From the NCBI GenBank assembly GCA_011051075.1, contig DREN01000166.1, positions 1 through 12,976 on the forward strand: a DNA stretch of 12,976 nucleotides, in the 5' to 3' direction. Positions 1 through 7,591 of the stretch are shown here, one piece after another (the first letter of the stretch is position 1; each line of letters starts with the position of its first letter). The position numbers and the translations under genes were made by a program. The notes under the pieces were generated by a model. That model was not told the DNA's origin. It saw only the letters and a program-made list of their open reading frames with translations, and did not search any database. Source of the DNA: Deltaproteobacteria bacterium (GTDB lineage Bacteria > Desulfobacterota > DSM-4660 > Desulfatiglandales > Desulfatiglandaceae).

Positions 1-862
1 CTATGAAGATGTTCTCCCCTTTGCTGATAATCCTTTCGATTCCCCCGCGCCAGTTCACCACGTTGAACATCTGCTTATGGAGTTCCTCTCTGATATGCCT
101 CGGGTCTACGATCGCCTCTGAATGCACATTGGCCATTATCGGTTTTGAGGCGATGTCCATTTCGCACTTCTCAAGTTCCTTTCTGAATTTGTCGGCGGCC
201 GGTTTCATGATAGGCGTGTGGAAAGGCCCTTCCACCTTGAGCATCATTGCGCGCAGTCCGTCATTCTTCAGATCCTTACCCATTTCCGAGAGCCGCTTTT
301 TGGACCCGCCCACCACTATCTGGCTCTTGGTGTTGTTCAGGGTGATGAAGACCCCGAAGTCCTTGCACATGTCACATATCTTATTGTAATCTAACCCCTT
401 ACCCCTGTCCACCACCGCCATGAGCCCGGCCCCGGGGTAGGACTTGCCCCATTCGGTCATCAGGGTGGCCCTTGTGTTTACGAGCTTAACCGTGGTCTTG
501 AAATCCATGGCCTCGGCCACCAGGAGCGCCGTGTACTCTCCCAGGCTGTGTCCGGCCAATAAAGAGGGATCCAGGGTTATCCCCTTTTCCCTGCACGTCT
601 GTTCAAGCACCCTGTAGCAGGCATAACTCATGGTCAGGACTGCCGGTTGGGTATATATGGTCTTGTTCAGGTCTGCCTTGTGCATTATCTTCCCGAACTT
701 TGGCTTCTTGAAGCAGAGTGCAGCCATGTCGTATCCGAGCACCTGGCTGACCTCATCGTATATATCCCTGACCAGTTTGAACTGGTCGTACAGATCTTTC
801 CCCATGCCCACGTATTGTGAGCCCTGGCCCGGGAAGATCACTATAATTCTCTTCTGTTTCAT
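1..862 (-). CDS. fabD: Malonyl-CoA:ACP transacylase FabD (3' end beyond the window)
   Basis: This enzyme transfers malonyl from CoA to acyl carrier protein, the entry step of type II fatty acid synthesis in the cytoplasm. The 287 visible residues begin MKQKRIIVIFPGQGSQ and carry the nucleophile motif GHSLGE (Ser106), an Arg in NTRATLM (Arg131) and the catalytic His in GPFHTPIM (His215). All three sit 14 residues beyond E. coli FabD Ser92, Arg117 and His201, so the spacing is conserved. The reading frame is open to the window edge. About 20-30 C-terminal residues are missing, judged from the usual length of about 310. The start is the ATG at 862-860. A GGAGG lies about 15 nt upstream, rather far, but no better in-frame start is visible. 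The gene is transcribed divergently from the carboxyltransferase operon. A polyketide-type acyltransferase is possible but less likely for a stand-alone protein of this size. Confidence 0.93.
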   Translation of the reverse strand, partial: MKQKRIIVIFPGQGSQYVGMGKDLYDQFKLVRDIYDEVSQVLGYDMAALCFKKPKFGKIMHKADLNKTIYTQPAVLTMSYACYRVLEQTCREKGITLDPSLLAGHSLGEYTALLVAEAMDFKTTVKLVNTRATLMTEWGKSYPGAGLMAVVDRGKGLDYNKICDMCKDFGVFITLNNTKSQIVVGGSKKRLSEMGKDLKNDGLRAMMLKVEGPFHTPIMKPAADKFRKELEKCEMDIASKPIMANVHSEAIVDPRHIREELHKQMFNVVNWRGGIERIISKGENIFI

Positions 863-909
863 CGTTTTACGGCCTAACCTCCAAGCTGTATGCCCACCCT
901 CGATAATCC

Positions 910-937
910 TTGACAAGTTATCATTTTGAAATATGAT
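910..937 (+). promoter_or_regulatory. Sigma70-type promoter for the carboxyltransferase operon
   Basis: The sequence has TTGACA at 910-915, a 16-bp spacer, and TATGAT at 932-937 (perfect -35, 5 of 6 at -10). Transcription would start near 944, giving a leader of about 145 nt before the ATG at 1090. The leader holds no convincing terminator or known riboswitch. The ribosome binding site GGAGAG at 1076-1081 lies 8 nt before the start codon. Confidence 0.6.
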
Positions 938-958
938 ATGATTCCAGCGTTCAAAATG
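922..958. promoter_or_regulatory. Inverted repeat flanking the -10 box, candidate operator
   Basis: CATTTTGAA at 922-930 and TTCAAAATG at 950-958 form a perfect 9-bp inverted repeat with a 19-bp centre. The left arm fills part of the -35/-10 spacer and the right arm lies just past the predicted start site, so a bound protein would cover the -10 box. The site also lies upstream of fabD and could serve both directions. The half-site is seen directly; the regulator is unknown and no regulator gene is in the window. Confidence 0.45.
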
Positions 959-1089
959 CAACCATTACCAGTGTTTTAACCTATTATCAACCATAAAATA
1001 TACGGCCCTTCGGGAGCAATTTCCCCGCAGGATCAGACAAAGGGACTATACCGGGATAACGGAAACTAACAGCACGGAGAGACCTTTCA

Positions 1090-2640
1090 ATGGAGATTGA
1101 AGACAAGATTAAGGAGTTGGAGAGCAGGAATCGTGAGGCGGAGATGGGCGGCGGTCAGAAGCGGATTGACCAGCAGCATAAAAAGGGAAAGATGACGGCC
1201 AGGGAGAGGATCGATTATCTCCTTGACAAGGGAAGCTTTCAGGAGGTGGACAAGTTCGTGGTGCATCGCTGTCACGATTTCGGCATGGACAGGAAGAAGA
1301 TCCCGGGTGATGGCGTGGTAACCGGTTACGGGAGGATAGACGGCCGCCTGGTGTTCCTGTTTTCCCAGGATTTTACCGTGTTCGGGGGTTCCTTGAGCGG
1401 GGCCTTTGGCGAAAAGGTATGCAAGGTTATGGATCTGGCGTTGAAAAACGGGGCCCCCATGATCGGCCTCAACGACTCCGGGGGGGCCAGGATCCAGGAA
1501 GGGGTCATGAGTCTCGGGGGCTACGGCGAGATATTCAAGAGGAACGTCTGGAGTTCAGGGGTGGTGCCCCAGATATCGGTGATTATGGGGCCGTGCGCAG
1601 GAGGCGCGGTCTACTCCCCTGCCCTTACCGATCTGACCATCATGGTCAAGAAGACCAGCAATATGTTCATCACCGGTCCCCAGGTGATAAAGGCGGTAAC
1701 CTCTGAAGAGGTATCGGCAGAGGCCCTCGGTGGGGCCATGGCCCATAATACAAAGAGCGGGGTGGCCCACTTTGCCGAGGACTCAGACCAGGAGGCCCTT
1801 GACAGGGTCAGGGAACTCCTCTCCTATCTTCCCCAGAACTACAGGGAAAAGCCGCCTGTGGTGGAATGTACGGATGACCCGAACAGGACGGAAAAGGCCT
1901 TGAACACCGTGGTCCCAACCAATCCCAGGTTGCCCTACGACATGATAGATATTATTAAGGCCGTGCTGGATAATAACCGTTTTCTTGAGGTTCAGAAATA
2001 TTTTGCAAAGAACATGGTGGTGGGCTTCGGCAGACTGAACGGTATGTCCGTAGGCGTCATCGCCAACCAGCCCAAGTTCCTGGCCGGATGCCTGGACACC
2101 AAGGCCTCGGTCAAGTGCGCCAGGTTTATCCGGATGTGTGACGCCTTCAACCTCCCCACCATCACCTTTGTGGATGTGCCCGGATATCTGCCCGGTGTTC
2201 AGCAGGAGTACGACGGCATCATCAAGCACGGGGCAAAGATCATCTTCGCCTACTCAGAGGCCACGGTCCCAAAGATTACAGTGGTAACGCGAAAGGCCTA
2301 CGGCGGGGCCTACATAGCCATGTCTGCCAAGCACCTGGGCGGGGACATCAACTTTGCCTATCCCACTGCCGAGATCGCGGTCATGGGGCCGGAGGGGGCG
2401 GCCAACATTATCTTCAGAAAGGAGCTTGCCGAGGCCGAAGATCCGGCCGCAACAAAAGAGAGACTGGTTGAGGAGTACAGGGATAACTTTGCCAGCCCCT
2501 TCAAGGCAGCGGAATTAGGCTATACGGATCACATTATCTTGCCTGAGAAGACCAGGGGGGTGTTGATAGAGGCCCTGATGATGCTCAAAGACAAAAGGGA
2601 GTCTATCCCTGAAAGAAGGCACGGGAATATTCCCCTTTAA
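1090..2640 (+). CDS. Acyl-CoA carboxylase carboxyltransferase (beta) subunit, PccB/MmdA family
   Basis: The family moves a carboxyl group between carboxybiotin on a carrier protein and an acyl-CoA (propionyl-, acetyl-, methylcrotonyl-CoA, or the reverse as methylmalonyl-CoA decarboxylase). The 516 residues match the usual 510-530 and show both crotonase-fold halves. The N-terminal half has DSGGARIQEG (129-138) and GPCAGGAVYSPALTD (167-181). The C-terminal half has VDVPGYLPG (361-369), EYDGIIKHGAK (373-383) and RKAYGGAYIAM (401-411). Ile409 sits where propionyl-CoA carboxylases of Streptomyces have Asp422 and the acetyl/propionyl type has Ile, so specificity should not be assumed to be propionyl-CoA. 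There is no AccD-type zinc ribbon. The ATG has GGAGAG 8 nt upstream. It is the first gene of a plus-strand operon with a dehydrogenase and an SCP-2 protein. Biotin carboxylase and biotin carrier are absent from the window. Confidence 0.93.
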   Translation: MEIEDKIKELESRNREAEMGGGQKRIDQQHKKGKMTARERIDYLLDKGSFQEVDKFVVHRCHDFGMDRKKIPGDGVVTGYGRIDGRLVFLFSQDFTVFGGSLSGAFGEKVCKVMDLALKNGAPMIGLNDSGGARIQEGVMSLGGYGEIFKRNVWSSGVVPQISVIMGPCAGGAVYSPALTDLTIMVKKTSNMFITGPQVIKAVTSEEVSAEALGGAMAHNTKSGVAHFAEDSDQEALDRVRELLSYLPQNYREKPPVVECTDDPNRTEKALNTVVPTNPRLPYDMIDIIKAVLDNNRFLEVQKYFAKNMVVGFGRLNGMSVGVIANQPKFLAGCLDTKASVKCARFIRMCDAFNLPTITFVDVPGYLPGVQQEYDGIIKHGAKIIFAYSEATVPKITVVTRKAYGGAYIAMSAKHLGGDINFAYPTAEIAVMGPEGAANIIFRKELAEAEDPAATKERLVEEYRDNFASPFKAAELGYTDHIILPEKTRGVLIEALMMLKDKRESIPERRHGNIPL

Positions 2641-2747
2641 TTCCCTGGTTCCAACATAGGGACGCATTGCCGGATCCATGATAAATCCTTGTTGGGACTC
2701 CGACATATTTCAGCATTTCTGCCGTGGGGCCGGGTTCCCAGGGGAAA

Positions 2748-2753
2748 GGGAGG
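2748..2753 (+). promoter_or_regulatory. Ribosome binding site fixing the alcohol dehydrogenase start
   Basis: GGGAGG lies 6 nt before the ATG at 2760. An in-frame GTG at 2724 would add 12 residues, but it has no comparable site and family similarity begins at the ATG, so 2760 is chosen. Confidence 0.7.
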
Positions 2754-2759
2754 TTCGTC

Positions 2760-3908
2760 ATGAAGATCAAAGGCGCGGTTTTGAGGGAGGCAAACAGGCC
2801 TTTAACCATTGAGACCCTGGAGCTCGAGCCACCGGGCCAAGGGGAAGTGCTGGTGAAGTACGTGCACACCGCCTTTTGCCATTCAGACCTCCACTTTCTC
2901 TTGGGAGAGATGGGAGAACTTGTGCCCTACCCCTTTGTGGTGGGCCATGAGACCGCGGGTGTTGTGGAGGAGGTAGGCCCCAGGGTCACCAGGGTGGAAA
3001 AGGGAGACCACGTGACCGCCACATGGATGATCCCCTGCGGCAGGTGTCCCCAGTGCCAGAGGGGGAGGGGGACCATCTGCACCGGCAACCTCTGGACCCT
3101 GTCCGCAGGTCAGCTTCCCAGCGGCGCCACCAGGATGACGGACAAGGACGGGGGACTGGTCTTTTACCAGACCTTTGTCTCAGGCTTTGCCACCCACATG
3201 GTCATTCCCGAAGAGGGGGCCATTGTTCTGCCCAAGGAGCTGCCCCTGGACCAGGCCTGTTTCATGGGGTGCTGTGTACCCACCGGATGGGGTTCAATTA
3301 CCAAAAAAGCCCAGATCCAGCCCGGTGATTCAGTGGCCGTGTTCGGTATGGGGGGCGTGGGCCTTAACACGGTTCGTGCCGCGGCCCTCAGTCATGCCAA
3401 TCCTGTTATTGCCGTGGATATTGAGGGGAGCAAGGAGGCCATCGCAAGGGAGTTCGGGGCTACCCAGTTCATCAACAGCTCAGAGGAGGATCCGGTCGAG
3501 CGTATCAGGCTTGAAACCGGGGGTCTTCCCGTGGAGGGATTAGGGTTCCTGGGAGGAGGCGTAGACGTGGTTGTGGAGGCCATTGGCGATCCCGGGGCCC
3601 ATATCCAGGCCTACTGGTGCCTTGCCGCAGGGGGAAAGCTGGTTGTCCCGGGCATCATACCGGCCGGTCAGGAGGCCCCCATGCAGCTCACCTTCATGCC
3701 CCTCCAGGAGCACTCCATATTAGGGACCCTTTACGGGAGCATCTCCACGGATATCGATATTCCCAGATACGCCCATATGGCCATGACCCAGGATCTTAAA
3801 CTGGACAAGCTCTGCACCAAGCACTTCAAGCTTGAGGAAATAAACGATGTGGCCGAGGCTATGAAGAGGCGCGAGATTATCGGCCGCTGGGTCTGTGATC
3901 TGGATTAA
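2760..3908 (+). CDS. Zinc-dependent alcohol dehydrogenase, class III-like MDR family
   Basis: This medium-chain zinc dehydrogenase probably oxidises or reduces an alcohol/aldehyde or hydroxyacyl intermediate with a nicotinamide cofactor. In 382 residues it has catalytic-zinc ligands Cys40 (FCHSD), His63 (VGHE) and Cys171 (FMGCC), and a complete structural-zinc set Cys93, Cys96, Cys99, Cys107 (C-x2-C-x2-C-x7-C). A Rossmann motif, FGMGGVGL (195-202), is followed by Asp220 at the end of the second strand, which favours NAD over NADP. The order and the GCCVPTGWG segment resemble class III enzymes, whose glutathione role need not apply here. It follows the carboxyltransferase by 119 bp and precedes the SCP-2 gene by 70 bp, so a role in the same acyl-CoA pathway is likely. 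6-Hydroxycyclohexenecarbonyl-CoA dehydrogenase (Had/BamQ) is the same superfamily, but no specific resemblance was found. The true substrate cannot be read from the sequence. Confidence 0.88.
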   Translation: MKIKGAVLREANRPLTIETLELEPPGQGEVLVKYVHTAFCHSDLHFLLGEMGELVPYPFVVGHETAGVVEEVGPRVTRVEKGDHVTATWMIPCGRCPQCQRGRGTICTGNLWTLSAGQLPSGATRMTDKDGGLVFYQTFVSGFATHMVIPEEGAIVLPKELPLDQACFMGCCVPTGWGSITKKAQIQPGDSVAVFGMGGVGLNTVRAAALSHANPVIAVDIEGSKEAIAREFGATQFINSSEEDPVERIRLETGGLPVEGLGFLGGGVDVVVEAIGDPGAHIQAYWCLAAGGKLVVPGIIPAGQEAPMQLTFMPLQEHSILGTLYGSISTDIDIPRYAHMAMTQDLKLDKLCTKHFKLEEINDVAEAMKRREIIGRWVCDLD

Positions 3909-3978
3909 GCAGGACCGGGTTGGAAGCCTGGATTGAAGAGGAGAAGGAGAACTATCCAACAAGAGGGAGGTATTACAG

Positions 3979-4467
3979 ATGACCAGATGTATCTATCCCA
4001 TGCCCGAATGGCTGGAGGAGAGCAAGAAGCTGTACGACTCCAGTTTTGAGAAGAAACTGCAAAAGATATCAGGGCACTACGCCTACAGGATCAAGGCGGA
4101 ACCGTCCTGGGGCATAGACAAGGACCTGTTTCAGTGCTCCATCATGGATGCGGGGAAGTTGATTGAGATGAGGTTCTACACGGAAGAGGAGGCAGTTAAG
4201 GAGGCGGACTTCATCATGGCGGCCTCCGCTCCCGTATGGAAAAACATACTCACCAAGACGGACAAATTCGTGGCGGCCTTCATGGCCAGAAGGATCAAAC
4301 TTGATAAGGGAAACCCGGTAAAGGCCCTTGCCCTGGGTCCCTACGCCGGCACCATGGTGGACAGCCTCACCCAGGTGGAACTGGTGTTTCCAGACGACCT
4401 GTCCCCGGAGGAGTTCGGGCAGTTCAAGGCCGCCTTTGCCGAGTACAGGGAAAGGGCAGGGGTGTAG
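3979..4467 (+). CDS. SCP-2 sterol-transfer-like small protein
   Basis: This 162-residue protein looks like the SCP-2 fold, a small cavity protein that binds acyl-CoAs or other lipids. Supporting features are an N-terminal region of beta-strand character (residues 30-70), then ADFIMAASAPVWKNIL, a helix with FVAAFMARRIKLDKGNPVKALAL (a low-affinity version of the family's 'grlk..Gd' segment), and a C-terminal amphipathic stretch. It has no signal peptide and no membrane segment, so it should be cytoplasmic. The ATG is preceded by GGGAGG, 8 nt upstream. It is the last gene of the plus-strand operon, 70 bp after the dehydrogenase. Stand-alone SCP-2 proteins often travel with acyl-CoA metabolism genes, which fits a substrate-binding or carrier role. 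The family assignment is from pattern only and is moderately sure. Confidence 0.65.
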   Translation: MTRCIYPMPEWLEESKKLYDSSFEKKLQKISGHYAYRIKAEPSWGIDKDLFQCSIMDAGKLIEMRFYTEEEAVKEADFIMAASAPVWKNILTKTDKFVAAFMARRIKLDKGNPVKALALGPYAGTMVDSLTQVELVFPDDLSPEEFGQFKAAFAEYRERAGV

Positions 4468-4469
4468 GC

Positions 4470-4503
4470 GGAGGGGAGGGTATTCTGACCCTGCCCCCCC
4501 TCC
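4470..4503. terminator. G/C-rich hairpin between convergent operons
   Basis: GGAGGGG (4470-4476) pairs with CCCCTCC (4497-4503), and AGGGT (4477-4481) with ACCCT (4488-4492). The loop is 6 nt and a 4-nt bulge GCCC interrupts the right arm. It lies 2 bp past the SCP-2 stop codon and 22 bp past the lyase-like gene's stop on the other strand, so it could stop both transcripts. No T-run follows on either side, so it is not a classic intrinsic terminator. Confidence 0.4.
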
Positions 4504-4525
4504 ACCATTAGAATCGCGGATAGCC

Positions 4526-5701
4526 TCAACGGCCGCGCAGGACCTCCGGCGGCACTTCGGCCTTCTCCGGCCACCCTTCGGGTATGATCGTGCCCGGTTT
4601 TTCGCCAAGCTTCTCCTTAACCTTGGGGAGCCCGGGGCGCTTGAACTCCTCACGGGGCTCTTTTGGGATCCTGCCGTTCAGGATCGATTCCGAGCGCAGC
4701 CTTCTCCCTGCGGTCTTTTCCATCATGGTGCCTATTTCCAGTATCCGGTCTATATTTATCCCGCCGATGTCGATCCCCATCTCATCCAGCATCACGCACA
4801 TATCTTCAAAGGTGACCAGTCCCACAACGTTTGGATCTTTGTAGTAGTAGGAACCGGTACCGGGTACGGGGATCTTTCCCAGGAAGTTGGCAGGCTGTCC
4901 TCCCAGGCCTCCGATGGTTCCCTCGAATATGTCTATGCCCGCCTGAAGGGCGGCCAGGACGTTGGCAAGGCCCCATCCCCTGGTCACATGAAAATGGGCG
5001 ATGTGGAGATCCGTGTTGGGGATTTCATCCAGTATCATGGAAAAGTAGCGGTAAACCTGATCGGGGGGCGCGGAACCGTCATGGTCTGCGTGCTCAATGT
5101 CATCGGCCCCGATGCTGAGCCATCGCTTGGTAAACTCAACGGCGTCTTCAAACCTTGTGGGGCCTGATATGGGACTGCCCCAGATGGTGCTCACCGTGCC
5201 GCACATCTTGATGCCGGCGGCCTTGCACTTCTTGATGCAACGTTCCGCCTCCTTCCAGTAATCGGGGAGGGTGGTCCCGCTGTTGGCGAAGTGGTGCTCC
5301 TCATCGGTGGATACCATCATAAGGACCCTGTCGGGACCGTACCCCTTCTCCTTCAGCCTGATGGCCTGGTCAACGGCCCCCTCTCTGATTGTTACGGCTG
5401 TCCATTCGATATCGTCGTGGTTCAATCCCCTCTTGGCCAGCCTCTTTTTGAAGATGTCGGTGTGCACCCCTTTGAGGACCTCCTCGGCATCCCTGAACTG
5501 GGGCATGATACGGGGATTTCCCAGGTTGGTCACCTCCATCCGTTTGACCCCGGCAAAGGCCAGCTCCTGGAGGTAAAAGATCTTGGCCTCGGTGGGTATC
5601 CAATCCTCCTCGTGCTGAAAACCGTCCCTTACGGTTATATCGCCCAGCCTGACCTTTTTGGGCATCCTGGGGTTGACCTTGAACATATCGTATTCGCTCA
5701 T
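4526..5701 (-). CDS. HMG-CoA lyase-like DRE-TIM metallolyase with altered active site
   Basis: The 391-residue protein belongs to the HMGL-like/DRE-TIM barrel family, metal enzymes that make or break C-C bonds next to a CoA thioester or keto acid. The signature RDGFQHEE (residues 25-32) matches the lyase R-D-G-x-Q-N/H-E motif. The metal-binding H-x-H is at His236/His238 (AHFH), and a further candidate ligand is Asn291 (DPNVVG). In HMG-CoA lyase the mobile loop reads GLGGCPYA with the catalytic Cys266; here the aligned loop is GLGGQPAN with Gln269, so the nucleophile is lost. About 65 residues after Ile325 form a charged tail not needed for the barrel. The ATG has AAGGAGGAG just upstream. It lies 144 bp downstream of gcdA on the same strand, with a 7-bp repeat array before its start. 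Family membership is fairly sure; activity as HMG-CoA lyase is doubtful. Confidence 0.82.
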   Translation of the reverse strand: MSEYDMFKVNPRMPKKVRLGDITVRDGFQHEEDWIPTEAKIFYLQELAFAGVKRMEVTNLGNPRIMPQFRDAEEVLKGVHTDIFKKRLAKRGLNHDDIEWTAVTIREGAVDQAIRLKEKGYGPDRVLMMVSTDEEHHFANSGTTLPDYWKEAERCIKKCKAAGIKMCGTVSTIWGSPISGPTRFEDAVEFTKRWLSIGADDIEHADHDGSAPPDQVYRYFSMILDEIPNTDLHIAHFHVTRGWGLANVLAALQAGIDIFEGTIGGLGGQPANFLGKIPVPGTGSYYYKDPNVVGLVTFEDMCVMLDEMGIDIGGINIDRILEIGTMMEKTAGRRLRSESILNGRIPKEPREEFKRPGLPKVKEKLGEKPGTIIPEGWPEKAEVPPEVLRGR

Positions 5702-5716
5702 TTTCTCCTCCTTTTG

Positions 5717-5765
5717 CTGGATACTGGTTACTGGATGCTGGATACTGGATAGTTGATGCTGGTCG
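5717..5765. repeat. Heptamer tandem array (CTGGATA type), 7 units
   Basis: Seven consecutive 7-bp units can be read: CTGGATA, CTGGTTA, CTGGATG, CTGGATA, CTGGATA, GTTGATG, CTGGTCG. The array ends 16 bp upstream of the lyase-like gene's start, directly before its ribosome binding site, in the 144-bp gap after gcdA. A 7-bp period cannot be kept by a reading frame, so it is not coding. Confidence 0.8.
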
Positions 5766-5770
5766 AAGAT

Positions 5771-5807
5771 CCCGCTTTCGGGCGGGGAGGGTCGTTTTTC
5801 CGACCTC
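5771..5807. other. Two adjacent hairpins downstream of gcdA
   Basis: CCCGC (5771-5775) pairs with GCGGG (5782-5786). Next, GAGGGTCG (5787-5794) pairs with CGACCTC (5801-5807) with one bulged G and a TTTTTC loop. They lie 39 bp past the gcdA stop codon. No T-run follows on the minus strand, so they may stabilise or partly terminate the gcdA message rather than end it. GGTCG at 5761-5765 could also pair with 5801-5805, giving an alternative fold. Confidence 0.35.
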
Positions 5808-5845
5808 TGACCCCAGTCTCTATCCTTTCCTCTCGCCTCTTCCCG

Positions 5846-7585
5846 TTATTCCCTGATCGATCTGGGTAACAGCATCTGATGGTGGGGACAGATGGTGGTG
5901 GGATTCTGGTAACAGCATCTGGCAAAACCCACAAAGTAGTCCCTGAGTGATGCCATTCGGGTGATCTCGTCCACAAACCCTGCCTTTGCGCAGTATATGG
6001 GCCTGGACTGATCATGGTACTGCTGTGCAAGGGCGTTCATCTTGTCTATCACAGGCTCAAGGGGGTGCTCTGCATCCTTTTCCTTGACCAGCCGTCTTGC
6101 AAAGGCCGCGGCAGCGGCCGTTTCCCCGTGCATAACGTAGATCTCAGTGGTCCCCACCCCAAGGGTAAAGGCGTTGTTCCGGGTTGCCTGGGGACCTCCC
6201 ATTATGTAATGGGCCGCGGCAGTGCCCTTGCGCAGGACAACACAGAGCATGGGCATGTGGGAGCTTTCAATGGAGTAGATGAGTGACTGGCCCAGTCCCA
6301 GGAGCTCGGCCTGTTCAGCAATATCACCCACGTCGATGCCGCTGGTGTCCTGGAACCAGATCAGGGGAAGCTTGTCCCTGCCGCAGAACATGACAAGCTC
6401 GTTCATCTTGATGAGGCCTTCCCTGTACAGCTTCCCGCCGATCCCCAAGTATTTGCCCTCGGCATACCCGGGATAACCCTTTCCCAGGAACCCCTGGCGG
6501 TTGGCGATCACTCCCACGGGGAATCCGTCCAATTTCGCAAGCCCGCAGTAGACCTCCGGACCGTAATCGGGCCTGTACTCCATATGCTCGCTCCCGTCAA
6601 ACAGTCTGGCCAGGACCTGCTCAATGGAATAGGTCCGCTTCTGATTGGCCGGGACGATATAGTTGAGATCCTCAGGTGGATAGAGAGGCTCAGCAGGATC
6701 CGCAACCCTGAAGGTCGATGGGTCGTAAAGGGGCATGCCTTCCATACACCTTCTCATGGCCTCGATCACACCTTCTTCCGTACTGAAGACCTCTCTCATG
6801 AACCCGGTCCTGTCATGGTGGATCCTCACGCCACCGGGGGGGACCTGCTTGAACTGCCTTGTTGCCTCGATCAGGGTCTCCGCCCCCTCAAGATCAAAGT
6901 GCCCCTTGGGAGACATACCGCTCACAATGCCCCCGCCGCCCACTGCCATGTTGGACTTCTCGTGAGCAAAGATAATGGCCGGGCTTATGGCATGATATCC
7001 CCCGCCGGCCGGGTTGGTCCCGAACATGCCCACTATCACGGGTATCCCCTTTTCAATCAGCTCCGCGTGCCTGAAAAAGGTCCTTCCCCCTGAGCGTCTG
7101 CCTGCGTACACCTTTTCCTGTTCTGTCAGTTTGACACCGCTGCAGTTCAGTATCCAGACCAGGGGGATGTGAAGCTGTTCTGCCACGTCCTGGGCGCGGA
7201 ACACATGTTCCCGCTGTCCAGGTATCCATGCCCCGGCAAGGACCTTGTTGTCCGAGGCGATTACAAGGGCGTACCTGCCAGATATCTTGCCCAGACCGGT
7301 CACCACGCCGGTACTTCCCTCCTGGTTGAACTCTGGATCGTAGAGGCTGTTCAGCGGCAGGAAGGTCCCGGGATCAACCAGCAGATCGATCCTTTCCCAG
7401 GCGGTCTTTTCTCCCCGCTTATGGATCTTCTCCTCGGGGATGCCCGCCAGTTTTCTTTTCTCCACCGCCTCTCTGATCTCTTCATCCACCTTTGACACCA
7501 GAAGGGCGTTTTCCCTGTTCTGTTCCCTCTCCTTCTCACTCAGTGCCTTTCCCAGAGTAGCCATCTTCTCAAAGTACTGTTTCAT
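5846..7585 (-). CDS. gcdA: Glutaconyl-CoA decarboxylase subunit alpha (carboxyltransferase)
   Basis: In the known complex this subunit transfers the carboxyl group of glutaconyl-CoA to a biotin carrier; a membrane subunit then decarboxylates carboxybiotin and pumps Na+. The 579 residues compare with about 587 in Acidaminococcus GcdA and follow it along the whole length. Shared segments include KRGE-TA-ERI (57-66), ASDNK-LAGAW-PGQ (110-124), LNCSGVK (146-152), FGTNPAGGGYH (188-198), FMREV-S-EEGV (262-273), GIGGKLYR-GLIKMNE (381-396), QDTSGIDVG (412-420), AELLGLGQSLIYSI (426-439), LRKGTAAAHY (451-460) and NGET-like HGETA (486-490). It starts at an ATG 6 bp after the crotonase stop codon; the GGAGG that serves it overlaps the end of that gene, so translation is likely coupled. 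The biotin carrier, beta and delta subunits are not in the window. The substrate could be a related 3-enoyl dicarboxyl-CoA. Confidence 0.93.
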   Translation of the reverse strand: MKQYFEKMATLGKALSEKEREQNRENALLVSKVDEEIREAVEKRKLAGIPEEKIHKRGEKTAWERIDLLVDPGTFLPLNSLYDPEFNQEGSTGVVTGLGKISGRYALVIASDNKVLAGAWIPGQREHVFRAQDVAEQLHIPLVWILNCSGVKLTEQEKVYAGRRSGGRTFFRHAELIEKGIPVIVGMFGTNPAGGGYHAISPAIIFAHEKSNMAVGGGGIVSGMSPKGHFDLEGAETLIEATRQFKQVPPGGVRIHHDRTGFMREVFSTEEGVIEAMRRCMEGMPLYDPSTFRVADPAEPLYPPEDLNYIVPANQKRTYSIEQVLARLFDGSEHMEYRPDYGPEVYCGLAKLDGFPVGVIANRQGFLGKGYPGYAEGKYLGIGGKLYREGLIKMNELVMFCGRDKLPLIWFQDTSGIDVGDIAEQAELLGLGQSLIYSIESSHMPMLCVVLRKGTAAAHYIMGGPQATRNNAFTLGVGTTEIYVMHGETAAAAAFARRLVKEKDAEHPLEPVIDKMNALAQQYHDQSRPIYCAKAGFVDEITRMASLRDYFVGFARCCYQNPTTICPHHQMLLPRSIRE

Positions 7586-7591
7586 AATATC

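Noticed and set aside
2647..2696. Inverted repeat CCAACA/TGTTGG between carboxyltransferase and dehydrogenase genes
   Set aside because: Only 6-7 bp with a long loop and no other signal; likely chance.
4069..4653. 194-codon minus-strand frame over the SCP-2-like gene
   Set aside because: Arg/Gly/Pro-rich composition typical of an antisense shadow; overlaps two supported genes.
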